The notes under the pieces were generated by a model that was not told where the DNA came from, ran no database searches, and was given only the letters and a program-made list of their open reading frames with translations. From assembly GCF_008642315.1 (NCBI RefSeq), contig NZ_CP029192.1, positions 4,154,001 through 4,218,000 on the forward strand: a DNA stretch of 64,000 bases, read 5' to 3'. Each line of letters begins with the position of its first letter. Within the stretch, counting starts at the first letter, position 1. This document shows positions 51,432 through 60,241 of this stretch, piece by piece. The DNA comes from Streptomyces venezuelae (lineage in GTDB: Bacteria > Actinomycetota > Actinomycetes > Streptomycetales > Streptomycetaceae). The position numbers and the translations under genes were made by a program.

Positions 51432-51881
51432 ATGCAGACGATCTGGCTCGGCGGAGCCGAGTGGGTGGCCGTACTCCGGATCGGGATCGGCCTGTGGTGG
51501 CTGGAGAGCTGGCGCCACAAGGACAAGAAGACGTGGTTCGGCGGCGGCGGCATCGGATGGGCCGCGGGCATCGCCGAGAAGCACCGGTGGTCCGCGGTGC
51601 GCGAGGGGTTCAACGTGGTGGTGAAGCCGCGGCCGCGCGTGATGGCGTACGTCGTCGCCTACGCCGAACTCGCCCTGGGCCTCGGCCTGATCGTCGGCTT
51701 CCTCACCCCGATCGCGCTGATCTGCGGGTTCGTCCTCAACCTGGTCTACCTCGTCCTGATGATCCACGACTGGGCCGAGCAGGGGCAGAACCTCATGATG
51801 GCGCTTGCCTCGTTCGTCGCCTTCTTCGCGATGAGCTGGCAGGTGTGGTCGCTGGACGACGCGCTGGGGCTGTTCGTCTGA
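51432..51881 (+). CDS. DoxX-like membrane protein
   Basis: The product has 149 residues with four hydrophobic segments (residues about 9-24, 70-92, 93-112 and 122-140). GIGLWWLESWRHKDKKTWF and YAELALGLGLIVGFLTPIAL fit the DoxX/DoxD fold. These proteins are often linked to thiosulfate or redox metabolism, but the function is not certain. GGGAGGA lies before the ATG. Co-regulation with the divergent amidohydrolase is suggested by the shared operator pair. Confidence 0.8.
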   Translation: MQTIWLGGAEWVAVLRIGIGLWWLESWRHKDKKTWFGGGGIGWAAGIAEKHRWSAVREGFNVVVKPRPRVMAYVVAYAELALGLGLIVGFLTPIALICGFVLNLVYLVLMIHDWAEQGQNLMMALASFVAFFAMSWQVWSLDDALGLFV

Positions 51882-51988
51882 CCCCACGGGGTTCCCGCGC
51901 ACTGCCGTCGTACGTCTGGTCAGTTGGAGCCCGACCTGTCACCCTGCCGCTCATCCGGCACGAACCGCCCGCGGACAGGGAGACGGCC

Positions 51989-52480
51989 ATGACGGAACGC
52001 AGCCACGCCGCACGCGCCAAGAGCGCGGCCCTCCGCGCCGCCTCGGTCTGCCACCACGTCGAACGGCACGAGGCGCCGGAACACGTCGTCTGGAAGGCCA
52101 CGCACGCCGCCCGCGTATCCCTCCAGGCCCTCGCCGTGCTCTCCGAGTCCGCACCGGACCCGGCGGCGGACTCGCGCTGCGCGCGCAACGCGGCGGCGGC
52201 CGCGGCCCAGGCCGCGCAGATGGGACAGCTGCACGACGGCGAGAGCGAGACCGCCGTCGCCGCCTGCCGTGCCGCGCTCGGCGCGTCGCAGGCCGCGTCG
52301 GCCGCCGCGGGGCGTGCGGGCCTCGGCGTGGACGAGGCCCTGAACACCGCGGCGGACGAGGCCGAGGCGGCGGCCGTCGCGGCCGCCGAGCGCGCGGGCT
52401 GGATGCGGCCGGGGCAGCGCCTCCCCGAGATGTCGGCCGGCCTGCGCAGTCCCGAGCTGATGGCGATGATGCACTTCTGA
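51989..52480 (+). CDS. Alanine-rich protein of unknown function
   Basis: The product has 163 residues and is about one-third alanine. It appears all-helical, with a run of short helices (HAARAKSAALRAASVCHHVERHEAPEHVVWKATHAARVSLQALAVLSES). It has no signal peptide, membrane segment or recognised domain. GGGAG precedes the ATG and codon use is typical, so it is probably real. It lies 107 bases after the DoxX-like gene. Confidence 0.65.
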   Translation: MTERSHAARAKSAALRAASVCHHVERHEAPEHVVWKATHAARVSLQALAVLSESAPDPAADSRCARNAAAAAAQAAQMGQLHDGESETAVAACRAALGASQAASAAAGRAGLGVDEALNTAADEAEAAAVAAAERAGWMRPGQRLPEMSAGLRSPELMAMMHF

Positions 52481-52534
52481 GACGCACGCTGTGACGCGCT
52501 CCTGTCGTGCGGGCGGTGCGCGACGATGCGGGGA

Positions 52535-53917
52535 TCAGTGGTGGAACGCGGGTGACTCCGGTGCCCCCGTCGACCCGCCGGACAGCCGGTCCACGGCGGC
52601 CCGCAGGTCCTTGGCGAGCAGCATGATCTTGTCGTGTCCGATGCCGTGCCTGACCAGGACCCGCTGGATCACGGTCTCCTGCCGCTCGGGCGGCAGCGGG
52701 TAGGCGGGGACCTGCCAACCGCGGGTGCGCAGCTGTTCCGTGAGGTCGTAGAGGGTGAACCCTGCGGCTGCCGCGCCGTCGGTGAGCGTCCAGGAGACGG
52801 CGGGCAGGGCGCCGCGGCCGTCGTAGAGGAGCGTGAAGGGGCCCATGGCCGCGACCTCGTCGGCCAGCGCCCGCGCGCTGGCCGCGCACGCCTCGTACAC
52901 CTTGCGGTAGCCCTCGCGGCCGAGCCGCAGCAGCGTGTAGTACTGCGCGACGATCTCGCCGCCGGGCCGGGAGAAGTTGAGGGCGAAGGTGGGCATGTCG
53001 CCGCCGAGGTAGTCGACGCGGAAGACCAGGTCCTCGGGGAGGTGGTCGGCCGTGCGCCAGACGATCCAGCCGACGCCGAGCGGCGCCATCCCGTACTTGT
53101 GGCCCGAGGCGTTGATGGAGACGACCCGGTCCACACGGAAGTCCCAGACCAGGTCCGGCTGCAGGAAGGGCGCGACGAAGCCGCCGCTGGCCGCGTCCAC
53201 GTGGACCGGCACGTCGAGGCCGGTGTCCGCCTGGATCGCGTCGAGCTCGGCGGCGATCTCGGCGACGGGTTCGTAGTCGCAGGTGAAGGTGACGCCGAGG
53301 ATCGCGACGACGCCGATGGTGTTCTCGTCGACGTACTCGCGGAGCTGGTGCGGGCGCAGGCCCGTCGCGCCCGGCTCCAGCGGGACCTGGCGCAGCTCCA
53401 CGTCGAAGTAGCGGGCGAACTTCTCCCAGCACACCTGTACCGGGCCGCAGACGAGGTTGGGCCGGTCGGCCGGCTTGCCCGCCGCCCTGCGCGCCTCGCG
53501 CCAGCGCCACTTGAGGGCGAGCCCGCCGAGCATGGCCGCCTCGCTGGAACCGGTGGTGGAGCAGCCCATCGTGGTCTCGCCGTCCGGGGAGTTCCACAGG
53601 TCGGCGAGCATGTGGACGCAGCGGGACTCGATCTCCGCGGTCTGCGGGTACTCGTCCTTGTCGACCATGTTCTTGTCCATGCAGACGTCCATGAGGCGGT
53701 GCACCTCGGGCTCCGCCCACGTCGTGCAGAACGTGGCGAGGTTCTGCGACGAGTTGCCGTCGAGCGCCAGCTCGTCCTCGACCATCGCCGCCACCGCGCG
53801 GGGGTCCGAGCTGTGCTCGGGGACGCGGTACGCGGCCAGCTTCCGCGCGCTGATCGGTGTGCTGTAGATGTCGTCGTACGCCTGACGGGTCCCGTCGGAC
53901 ACCTTGTGCAGCCCCAC
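52535..53917 (-). CDS. gadB: Glutamate decarboxylase (PLP-dependent)
   Basis: The product has 460 residues. The PLP lysine is in SINASGHKYGMAPLG (near residue 268), with the preceding PVHVDAASGGFVAPF supplying the cofactor aspartate and GCSTTGSSEAAMLGGLALKWRWR the substrate pocket. All features match bacterial GadA/GadB, which convert glutamate to GABA with proton consumption. No GadC-type antiporter is adjacent, so a metabolic rather than acid-resistance role is likely. The GTG start has GGGAG upstream. Confidence 0.95.
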   Translation of the reverse strand: MGLHKVSDGTRQAYDDIYSTPISARKLAAYRVPEHSSDPRAVAAMVEDELALDGNSSQNLATFCTTWAEPEVHRLMDVCMDKNMVDKDEYPQTAEIESRCVHMLADLWNSPDGETTMGCSTTGSSEAAMLGGLALKWRWREARRAAGKPADRPNLVCGPVQVCWEKFARYFDVELRQVPLEPGATGLRPHQLREYVDENTIGVVAILGVTFTCDYEPVAEIAAELDAIQADTGLDVPVHVDAASGGFVAPFLQPDLVWDFRVDRVVSINASGHKYGMAPLGVGWIVWRTADHLPEDLVFRVDYLGGDMPTFALNFSRPGGEIVAQYYTLLRLGREGYRKVYEACAASARALADEVAAMGPFTLLYDGRGALPAVSWTLTDGAAAAGFTLYDLTEQLRTRGWQVPAYPLPPERQETVIQRVLVRHGIGHDKIMLLAKDLRAAVDRLSGGSTGAPESPAFHH

Positions 53918-54089
53918 GATGACGCTCCCTTCACCTCAATAACGGCTCAAGACGGCAGTGAACGGCTCCCAGCCTCACAGACCGGGCGGAAGATACGGGT
54001 AAAGGCGCGGGTCGCTCGGACGGTGGAATTGCCCGGGTTACTAACGATGTCGGGCGCACCTTCCTGCGCTCTGTGCCGTTTGAGAGACC

Positions 54090-54350
54090 ATGAACACCTC
54101 GAAGCGCATGCTCACCGCCCTGACCCTGACGGCGGCCGCCGCCGCCTCCGTCGCCGCTGCCGCCCCCGCGCAGGCCGCCGCCCCCGTCTCCGGCGACGGC
54201 GCCCGCAACGTGGGCCGTGTCGTCGGCGAGACCCTGATGAACCCGGCCGAGACGGGCCGGGACGTGCTGGACGCGGGCAAGACGGGCCTGACCGTGGTCG
54301 AGACCGGCATGAAGTCCGTGCAGACGGGCGCGAAGGCCGCCAACAGCTAG
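54090..54350 (+). CDS. Small secreted protein of unknown function
   Basis: The product has 86 residues. A signal peptide (MNTSKRMLTALTLTAAAAASVAAAAPAQA) is followed by a mature part of about 57 residues with quasi-repeated TGRDVLDAGKTGLTVVETGMKSVQTGAKAA, likely an amphipathic helix. No family is recognised. It precedes an imperfect terminator. Confidence 0.7.
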   Translation: MNTSKRMLTALTLTAAAAASVAAAAPAQAAAPVSGDGARNVGRVVGETLMNPAETGRDVLDAGKTGLTVVETGMKSVQTGAKAANS

Positions 54351-54395
54351 TACCTGGTACGGGGCCCGGCGGCACCGAGCCGCAGCGAGTCACGG

Positions 54396-54437
54396 AGCAC
54401 CGGGGCCGACGGACGCGACACCGTCGGCGCCGGTGCT
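54396..54437. terminator. Terminator between secreted protein and FAD monooxygenase genes
   Basis: Two 8-bp blocks separated by a G-G mismatch pair 54396-54412 with 54421-54437 around an 8-nt loop, between two convergent genes. Confidence 0.8.
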
Positions 54438-54448
54438 TCTGCGTGCGC

Positions 54449-55663
54449 TCAGGACGTGCGGCGGCTCTGGAGCGTACGGGCGAGGCGCGGGCCGAGGCGC
54501 TGCTTGAGCCGGCGCAGGACCTCGAGGCGGCCGATGGCCCGGTCGACGTGGAAGTACAGCTGCGGCGGCACGTGGGGCAGCAGGGGCGAGTGGCGCTGGC
54601 CGAGCAGCGCGAACATCTGGTGCGGCGCCAGGCCCATGTAGCGCGGCAGGTCCTCGTACCACTGGGCACTGTGCCGTGCGGCGCTCTGCACCGACAGCAG
54701 GGCCTGCCTGCGCTCCTGTTCGTACGCGGCGAGTGCGGCGGGCAGCTCGCGCGGCCCGGCGACGGAGCCCAGCGCGCCGGCCAGGCTCATCGCGTCGCGC
54801 AGGGCGAGGGTGGTGCCGGCCCCGATGGAGTAGTGCGTGGTGTGGGCGGCGTCGCCGATGAGGGCGAGGTTGCCGTGCGACCAGGCCGTGTTCGTCACGG
54901 TCGGAAAGGCCTGCCACTGGGCGTGGCCGCCGCTGTCCCTGCGGCCGAGGAGCTCGTGTCCCGCGAGCATGTCGGCGAAGAGCTTCTCCAGCAGCCGCAG
55001 CGTCTCCGAGTGGTCGAGCCGGTCGAAGCCGAGGGCCGACCAGGTCGCGGCCGAGCACTCCACGACACAGGTGCTGTGCTCGTCGCTGAAGCCGTACGCG
55101 TAGCACCAGATCCAGCCGTGCTCGGTCTCCGCGAAGGCGAAGGTGAACGCCGTGAACACCCGGGTCGTGCCGAGCCAGATGAAGCGGTTGGCGCCGGTGG
55201 TGACGCGGGTGCCGAACTCCGCCGCGTGTTCCGTGCGGAGCCTGCTGTGCGCCCCGTCGCCCGCGACGACGAGGTCCGCGCCGGGCAGGTCGGCGCGGCC
55301 GCGGATCTCCTTGCCGAACTCCAGGCGCACGCCCAGGGAGCGGGCCCGGTCGGCGAGGATCGTGCGCAGCCGGTGGCGGCCGATCGCGTGTCCGGGGTCG
55401 CCGTCCTGCGCGGTGGTGCGGTCGCCGACGTACGCGAACCCGCCCCGCCAGCACACGGACCGCTCCTCGATGAGGCGGGCCGACTCGGGGTCGTGGGCGT
55501 ACAGGTCCGTCAGGAGATCGGGCCAGTACGTCACGCCCCAGCCGTGGCTCGACCCGGCCGCGTGCCGCTCGTGGACCGTGACCTCATGAGCCGGTTCCCG
55601 GAGTTTGGCGAGGATGGCCAGGTAGAGGGAGGCGGGCCCTCCACCGACGCAATCGATCTTCAC
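54449..55663 (-). CDS. FAD-dependent monooxygenase (salicylyl-CoA/aminobenzoyl-CoA hydroxylase-like)
   Basis: The product has 404 residues. The FAD dinucleotide fold starts MKIDCVGGGPASLYLAILAKL (GxGxxG variant), with HGWGVTYWPDLL and the second FAD motif LIGDAAHTTHYSIGAGTTLALRDA. These elements resemble the N-terminal monooxygenase part of salicylyl-CoA 5-hydroxylase and 2-aminobenzoyl-CoA monooxygenase. No CoA ligase or gentisate pathway genes are nearby, so the natural substrate is unclear. Confidence 0.85.
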   Translation of the reverse strand: MKIDCVGGGPASLYLAILAKLREPAHEVTVHERHAAGSSHGWGVTYWPDLLTDLYAHDPESARLIEERSVCWRGGFAYVGDRTTAQDGDPGHAIGRHRLRTILADRARSLGVRLEFGKEIRGRADLPGADLVVAGDGAHSRLRTEHAAEFGTRVTTGANRFIWLGTTRVFTAFTFAFAETEHGWIWCYAYGFSDEHSTCVVECSAATWSALGFDRLDHSETLRLLEKLFADMLAGHELLGRRDSGGHAQWQAFPTVTNTAWSHGNLALIGDAAHTTHYSIGAGTTLALRDAMSLAGALGSVAGPRELPAALAAYEQERRQALLSVQSAARHSAQWYEDLPRYMGLAPHQMFALLGQRHSPLLPHVPPQLYFHVDRAIGRLEVLRRLKQRLGPRLARTLQSRRTS

Positions 55664-56032
55664 GCGCGCTCCTGTGTGTCTTCGGGAGGAGCCTCAACGT
55701 AAGGGGCGGCGGTGCGTGCGTGGTGAGCCACGCTGCGGGACGGACGGGTGAAACGTCTTTCCTGGCGGCCCGCGCACACGCGTGCCGCACGAGCGGCGCA
55801 TTGCTCATCAGATAGGAGTTCGCCGGAGAGGAGTGCGTCGGAGAGGACCGGGACGCCCGGAGCGGCCGGGTGGCCGGACGGGTACGGGTGGCGGCCGTGA
55901 CTTGTTCCCGGTGGGCTGACGTCTCCCTGCCGATCCTGTATACCCGCAGAGAGCAGATCGTCCGAGCCGGTCCGGACTTGGTCGGTCCTGATCGGTTCCG
56001 CACTCGCTGTCGGCCCCGGAGGTGTGAGGGGT
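55664..56032. other. Divergent promoter region, FAD monooxygenase / STAS
   Basis: 369 bases with no supported gene. It must contain promoters for both divergent genes. No clear repeat or operator was seen. Confidence 0.4.
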
Positions 56033-56458
56033 ATGTCGCCGCACCGTCTGTCCATCGCGGGCCTCGCGCACTCCGACGTCTGTGCCGTGCTGCGGCTCAG
56101 CGGCGAACTCGACCGGGCGTCGGAGAAGTTCTTCATGGACACCCTGGCCGTGCCGGTCGACGCGGGCCGGAGCCACATCATCCTCGACGTGACCGCCCTG
56201 ACGTTCTGCGACTCCCGCGGCCTGAACTGCCTGCTCGCCCTGCACTGGCTGCTGCGGCGCAGAGCCGGCGCGCTGATGCTCGCGGGCGTGGGCCGCCGTC
56301 TCGCCGCGCTCCTCGAACACAGCGGCAGCACGGCCCTGTTCTCCTCGCACGCCTCGGTCGGCCAGGCCCTGCGTTCCCTGCCGGAGCCGGCCCGCCCCAA
56401 CTGGCCGCCGCCCGCGGAACGGAGCTCGGACGAAGGCGTGTCCCCGCCCGCCCAGTGA
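56033..56458 (+). CDS. STAS-domain anti-sigma factor antagonist
   Basis: The product has 141 residues. VCAVLRLSGELDRASEKFF... HIILDVTALTFCDSRGLNCLLALHWLL is a SpoIIAA-like STAS domain with the phosphorylatable serine in CDSRGLN. Such proteins bind RsbW/SpoIIAB-type kinases to release sigma factors. The C-terminal 20 residues are Pro-rich. No cognate kinase or sigma factor is adjacent. ATG 56033 follows GGAGG; GTG 56024 is an alternative. Confidence 0.9.
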   Translation: MSPHRLSIAGLAHSDVCAVLRLSGELDRASEKFFMDTLAVPVDAGRSHIILDVTALTFCDSRGLNCLLALHWLLRRRAGALMLAGVGRRLAALLEHSGSTALFSSHASVGQALRSLPEPARPNWPPPAERSSDEGVSPPAQ

Positions 56459-56536
56459 CACGAGGCGATGCCCCGCGTACGCCAGGCGGCTCACCCCGAG
56501 ATGCGATCAGGGTCCGGCACCAGTGAGCTGACGGAC

Positions 56537-57181
56537 ATGGAACACGACATAGCGAGCCCCGCGGAAGCGGCCACCACCCGGCGCCGTGCCCTGGGAGCCG
56601 CCGTGGCACTGCTGGTCGGTGGGGCGGTACCGCTGACGGCGTCACCCGCGGCGGCCCGTTCGGATCACGACTGCACCGGCGAGTACGACGCCGAGTTCGA
56701 GGCGGCCCTCGCGGCGGCGGACGACCTCCTCGGCGCGGAGGAGATGCGGGGCATACCGGAAGGGCCCCCGCAGCAGTACGCGCTGCCGCTGCGCCGGGGG
56801 TTCAGGGTCACCGCGCCCTACGGAATCCGCGGCGACTGGCTGGCCGGGCACCACACGGGCATCGATCTCGCCGTCCCGCAGGGGACGCCCGTCTATGCCG
56901 TGGGCTCGGGCGTCGTGCTCGTGGCGCGGTGGTCCGGCGCGTACGGCAATGCCGTGACGGTACGGATGCCCGACGGGCACTACGCCCTCGTGGCGCACCT
57001 GTCGAGCATCGCGGTCCGCGAGGGCGCACAGATCAACGCCGGGACCTTCCTCGGCAGGAGCGGCGCCACCGGACGCGCGACGGGCCCGCACCTCCATCTG
57101 GAGATCCGGGCCCGTCGCGACTACGGATCGGACATCAATCCGGTGAGTTACCTGGCCAGACGCGGCGTCCGGCTTCTGTGA
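56537..57181 (+). CDS. Secreted M23-family peptidase
   Basis: The product has 214 residues. An N-terminal twin-arginine-like signal (TTRRRALGAAVALLVGGAVPLTASPAAA) precedes a LytM/M23 domain: HHTGIDLAVPQGTPVYAVGSGVV (His and Asp zinc ligands) and GPHLHLEIR (HLH motif). It probably cleaves peptidoglycan cross-bridges or acts as an activator. ATG 56537 is used; ATG 56501 would add 12 residues. It lies 78 bases after the STAS gene. Confidence 0.9.
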   Translation: MEHDIASPAEAATTRRRALGAAVALLVGGAVPLTASPAAARSDHDCTGEYDAEFEAALAAADDLLGAEEMRGIPEGPPQQYALPLRRGFRVTAPYGIRGDWLAGHHTGIDLAVPQGTPVYAVGSGVVLVARWSGAYGNAVTVRMPDGHYALVAHLSSIAVREGAQINAGTFLGRSGATGRATGPHLHLEIRARRDYGSDINPVSYLARRGVRLL

Positions 57182-57202
57182 GCGTGCCGGTGACGGACGA
57201 CG

Positions 57203-57499
57203 TCACTGAACGGCGGGCAGCAGGTTCGTGACGGGGGCCACCAGGTCGGTGAGCTGGTGCAGCTGGTTCAGGTCGTTCAGCCGGTTGACTCCGGCGAGCT
57301 GGCTTTCGAGCCTCGGCATCTGGGCGCGCTGCTCCTCGGGCATGCCGGCGGTCGCGAGGTCGTCGACCGTGCTGAGCACCGAGAGCTTGCCCGCGTCGGG
57401 GGCGGGGACGGGGGCGGACGCCTGAGCGGCCGGCGCGGCCAGGGCCGCGGCTCCGGCGGCCAGCGAGACGGCGGCGATGAGTCGTCGTGCTGATGTCAT
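57203..57499 (-). CDS. Small secreted protein of unknown function
   Basis: The product has 98 residues. A signal peptide (MTSARRLIAAVSLAAGAAALAAPAAQA) precedes a mature part with Leu/Asn/Gln-rich NRLNDLNQLHQLTDLVAPVTNLLP, a likely amphipathic helix. No family recognised. It is convergent with the M23 gene, with 21 bases between stops. Codon bias supports it as genuine. Confidence 0.75.
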   Translation of the reverse strand: MTSARRLIAAVSLAAGAAALAAPAAQASAPVPAPDAGKLSVLSTVDDLATAGMPEEQRAQMPRLESQLAGVNRLNDLNQLHQLTDLVAPVTNLLPAVQ

Positions 57500-57813
57500 G
57501 TCCTCAAAACCTGTCGGGCCGGGCGAAGGTCACGGGTTCGGCGCCGCCCTCACTCGGGAAGCTCATCCGCCGTGCCGTGCACGCGCGATGCGCCGGGCCG
57601 CGGCCGTCGACCACCCGGCCGGACTACTTGTCCCACAGCACGTCACCGCCCACGTCACCCCAGGTCACAGCCGTACGCCCGCGCCGTCGTTCACACGTGC
57701 GGACGTAGCACGGATCCGCTGACCGCGCGCGGACGCCGCCGATCCGGTCCAGCTTGGGTCTGCGCGCGGCACACCCGTGCCTGCGCGCACCGGTTCCTCG
57801 AAAGGAAAGTCTG
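57500..57813. other. Intergenic region upstream of the first SHS-tailed gene
   Basis: 314 bases between divergent genes; no gene was supported. The GAAAGGAAAG ribosome-binding site of the next gene is at its right end. Confidence 0.4.
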
Positions 57814-58071
57814 ATGCGCAGCTTCGCCAAGGCCGCGGCGGTCGTCGCCCTCTCCGCTCCCCTCGTGCTGGGTGGTGCCGGCCTCGCCTCCGCGGCCCCG
57901 CACGACGACGGCCCGGCCTACGAGAAGTCCATGCACTCGGCCAACGCGAACGGCGGTTCGTGCACCAAGGTCGTCAGCGGCTTCAAGAACGGCAAGGCCT
58001 ACTTCTACAAGGTCACCCGCACCGCGGGCCCGAACGGCGCCTGGGGCAGCGGCACGGGTTCGCACTCCTGA
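57814..58071 (+). CDS. SHS-tailed small secreted protein (copy 1)
   Basis: The product has 85 residues. A signal peptide (MRSFAKAAAVVALSAPLVLGGAGLASA), nearly the same as that of the chaplin at 60646, precedes a mature part of about 58 residues: GGSCTKVVSGFKNGKAYFYKV and a C-terminus ending GTGSHS. The SGFKxGKAYFxKV and SHS pattern recurs in two nearby genes. One Cys is present in the mature part. The family has no name known to me. GAAAGGAAAG precedes the ATG. Confidence 0.85.
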   Translation: MRSFAKAAAVVALSAPLVLGGAGLASAAPHDDGPAYEKSMHSANANGGSCTKVVSGFKNGKAYFYKVTRTAGPNGAWGSGTGSHS

Positions 58072-58215
58072 CGCAGGTGCGGGGCCCCCGGCCCATGTGC
58101 TGAGTCTGCGTGGCAACACGAGACGGCGTGTGCCGCCCCCGGCGGCGCACGCCGTCCTGCGTTTTTCCCCCCGGCCGGACCACGTTCCGGCGAACACGAG
58201 ACAGGAGTGCGAGTG

Positions 58216-58635
58216 ATGAGAACCCTTCAGAAGACCCGGTTCGCGCTGCGGGCCGCGGTGCTGTGCGCGCTGCCGACGGCGGTCGCGCTGGGCGGCGTGA
58301 CGCCCGCTCAGGCCGCGGACAGCGTCACGGTGCTGCGGCTGACGGCCGCGGCCGGTGAGCCGTCCGTGCAGGTCCGCTACCGCTGCGACGCCCTGACCGG
58401 CCTGGACTCGGTGCAGGTGGGCGTCTCCGACACACAGGGGGGCGGGGTCTTCCAGGGCACCGCCGCGGCCGTCTGTGACGGCACCTCACACGTGGTGCGG
58501 GTGCGCACGTCCCGCGCGGCGGGTCCGCCGCTCGTCCGGGGCCACGAGTGCGTCGTCTCCGCCTCGTTGGGCATGGCATCGCTCGGGATGTTCGCGCCCG
58601 CGGTGTCGTCCGGCGCGACGAAGACCGCACGCTGA
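58216..58635 (+). CDS. Secreted protein of unknown function
   Basis: The product has 139 residues. A signal peptide (MRTLQKTRFALRAAVLCALPTAVALGGVTPAQA) precedes a beta-rich mature domain (SVTVLRLTAAAGEPSVQVRYRCDALTGLDSVQVGVSD) with three Cys residues, resembling a small Ig-like or similar sandwich. AGGAG lies eight bases before ATG 58216. It stands between two members of the SHS-tailed family but does not share their motif. Confidence 0.78.
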   Translation: MRTLQKTRFALRAAVLCALPTAVALGGVTPAQAADSVTVLRLTAAAGEPSVQVRYRCDALTGLDSVQVGVSDTQGGGVFQGTAAAVCDGTSHVVRVRTSRAAGPPLVRGHECVVSASLGMASLGMFAPAVSSGATKTAR

Positions 58636-58948
58636 TCCGACGGGGCGTCACCCACCCCTCGCCACCCCCCTCGTCACCCCTTTAGTGCACGCGGGAAAAA
58701 TCCCCCGGACAGGGGTGGTGACGCCTCGTCACCGCAGGTCAGCGCAGTGTGACGGAGACAATCGGATGGTCGTGCCGCGGCCGCCCGGCATTCTCGGCAG
58801 GCACATCCGCCGGGACGTGCTCACGGTGGTGTCGGCAGGGCACAGCGAGCGGGCCCTGACCGTGGCCGTCAGGGAACGTCCTGAACCCCCGTCCTCGGGG
58901 ACACCGGTCACTCCGATGCTCGCGACCCAATCGAAGGGAATGCGTCTC
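58636..58948. other. Intergenic region upstream of the second SHS-tailed gene
   Basis: 313 bases without a supported gene; probably the promoter region for the next gene. Confidence 0.4.
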
Positions 58949-59197
58949 ATGCGCAAGCTTGCCAAGGCGATCGCTGTTGGAGCTGTTGTCGTGCCGGTCG
59001 TCCTCGGTGGTGCCACCGTCGCGTCCGCCGACAGTGGCCCGGGCTACGGGAAGTCGGACAACTCGGCGACCGTCTACGGCGGTTCGTCGTCCAAGACCCT
59101 GAGTGGCTTCAAGGACGGAAAGGCCTACTTCGTGAAGGTCTCGAAGACCGCCAACTCCACCGGTGCGACGGGTAACGCGACCGGTTCGCATTCCTGA
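58949..59197 (+). CDS. SHS-tailed small secreted protein (copy 2)
   Basis: The product has 82 residues. The signal peptide MRKLAKAIAVGAVVVPVVLGGATVASA again resembles the chaplin signal. The mature part reads YGGSSSKTLSGFKDGKAYFVKVSKTA and ends NATGSHS. It is the closest relative of the gene at 57814 but has no Cys. ATG 58949 is chosen because GAAGGGA lies nine bases upstream; ATG 58940 is three codons earlier. A terminator follows. Confidence 0.85.
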   Translation: MRKLAKAIAVGAVVVPVVLGGATVASADSGPGYGKSDNSATVYGGSSSKTLSGFKDGKAYFVKVSKTANSTGATGNATGSHS

Positions 59198-59226
59198 CCC
59201 GGCGGCTCCACTGGAGCCGTAGGGCA

Positions 59227-59259
59227 GCAGGCCCCGAGGAGCCCTTCCTCGGGGCCTGC
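59227..59259 (+). terminator. Terminator after SHS-tailed copy 2
   Basis: A perfect 14-bp stem (59227-59240 with 59246-59259) and a 5-nt loop. Confidence 0.85.
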
Positions 59260-59334
59260 GGGTGTGACGCGGTCCCCCGCACCCGCACCCCTCCCCCCAC
59301 GCACCCCGCAGCACCTGCCCGAAACGGAGTTCCG

Positions 59335-60093
59335 ATGCCCGCCCCCCGCACCATGCTGAGCACCATGGCCCTGGCCGTCGCCTGCCTCGCCGCCGGGACC
59401 GCCACGACGGCCACCGCCCTGACCGGCCACGAGGCGCAGCCCGCCGCCGCACCGCGGGCCGCCGCACCGTCCGCCTCCGCTCCCCCCGTCGCCGCGCGGA
59501 CCGACAGCACCCGCACCGCCTCCGCCATCACCGAGCTCTCGGCCGAGGAGATCAGCACGGGAACGACGGCGCGCGTCAAGGTGACCGGGCGGCTCGTCGA
59601 GGGCTCCACGCTCACCTTCCCGCTGGCCCGGATCCCGCTGACCGTCCAGGTCACCGACGCGGCGGCCGGTACGCCCGCGCGCTGCCACGCCCGCACCACC
59701 GCCCGCGGCACCTTCAGCTGCTCGGTCGCCGTGACCGCCGGTTCCTCGCGTTCGGTGAAGGCCTCCTTCGCGGGCAACGAGCTGTTCGCCCCGAGCACCT
59801 CGACCACCAGCATCGGCTCCACCGACGAGGCCGCGCTCCCGGCCGACCCGCTGCTCCCCGAGGCCACCGCGCCCCGGCCGGACGCCGCGGCCATCCCGGC
59901 GAAGGTCCCGGCACCGGCCACCACCCCCGCCCCGGCCGCCAAGGCCCCCGCGGCCAAGGCGCCGGACGCCCGCACCTCCGTCAAGGACGAGCCCACCGCG
60001 CCGGCGACGCCCACGCCCCCGGAGCTCCCGACGGCCCCGGCGGTCGGCCCCGCGGCCCACGCCCCGTTCACGGACACCACGGTGTGGGACTGA
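59335..60093 (+). CDS. Secreted Ala/Pro-rich protein with Ig-like domain
   Basis: The product has 252 residues. A signal peptide (to about residue 29) is followed by an Ala-rich linker, a beta-sandwich-like domain (ARVKVTGRLVEGSTLTFPLARIPLTVQVTDAAAGTPARCHARTTARGTFSCSVAV; two Cys may form a disulfide) and a long Pro/Ala-rich tail. The domain resembles bacterial Ig-like domains of surface proteins. GGAG precedes the ATG. No sortase signal is present. Confidence 0.75.
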   Translation: MPAPRTMLSTMALAVACLAAGTATTATALTGHEAQPAAAPRAAAPSASAPPVAARTDSTRTASAITELSAEEISTGTTARVKVTGRLVEGSTLTFPLARIPLTVQVTDAAAGTPARCHARTTARGTFSCSVAVTAGSSRSVKASFAGNELFAPSTSTTSIGSTDEAALPADPLLPEATAPRPDAAAIPAKVPAPATTPAPAAKAPAAKAPDARTSVKDEPTAPATPTPPELPTAPAVGPAAHAPFTDTTVWD

Positions 60094-60241
60094 GACGGAC
60101 CAGTACTTTGAGCTGATCGGGTTGGATGACTGAATTACTCGCCCCCGGCACGGCCGGGGCACTTCCCACGCCCGCGTCCCCGGCCCGCAGAGTAGGACTC
60201 GTCCGTACTCCTCGCGGCAAGACCCAGGGAAGGGAAGCCTC

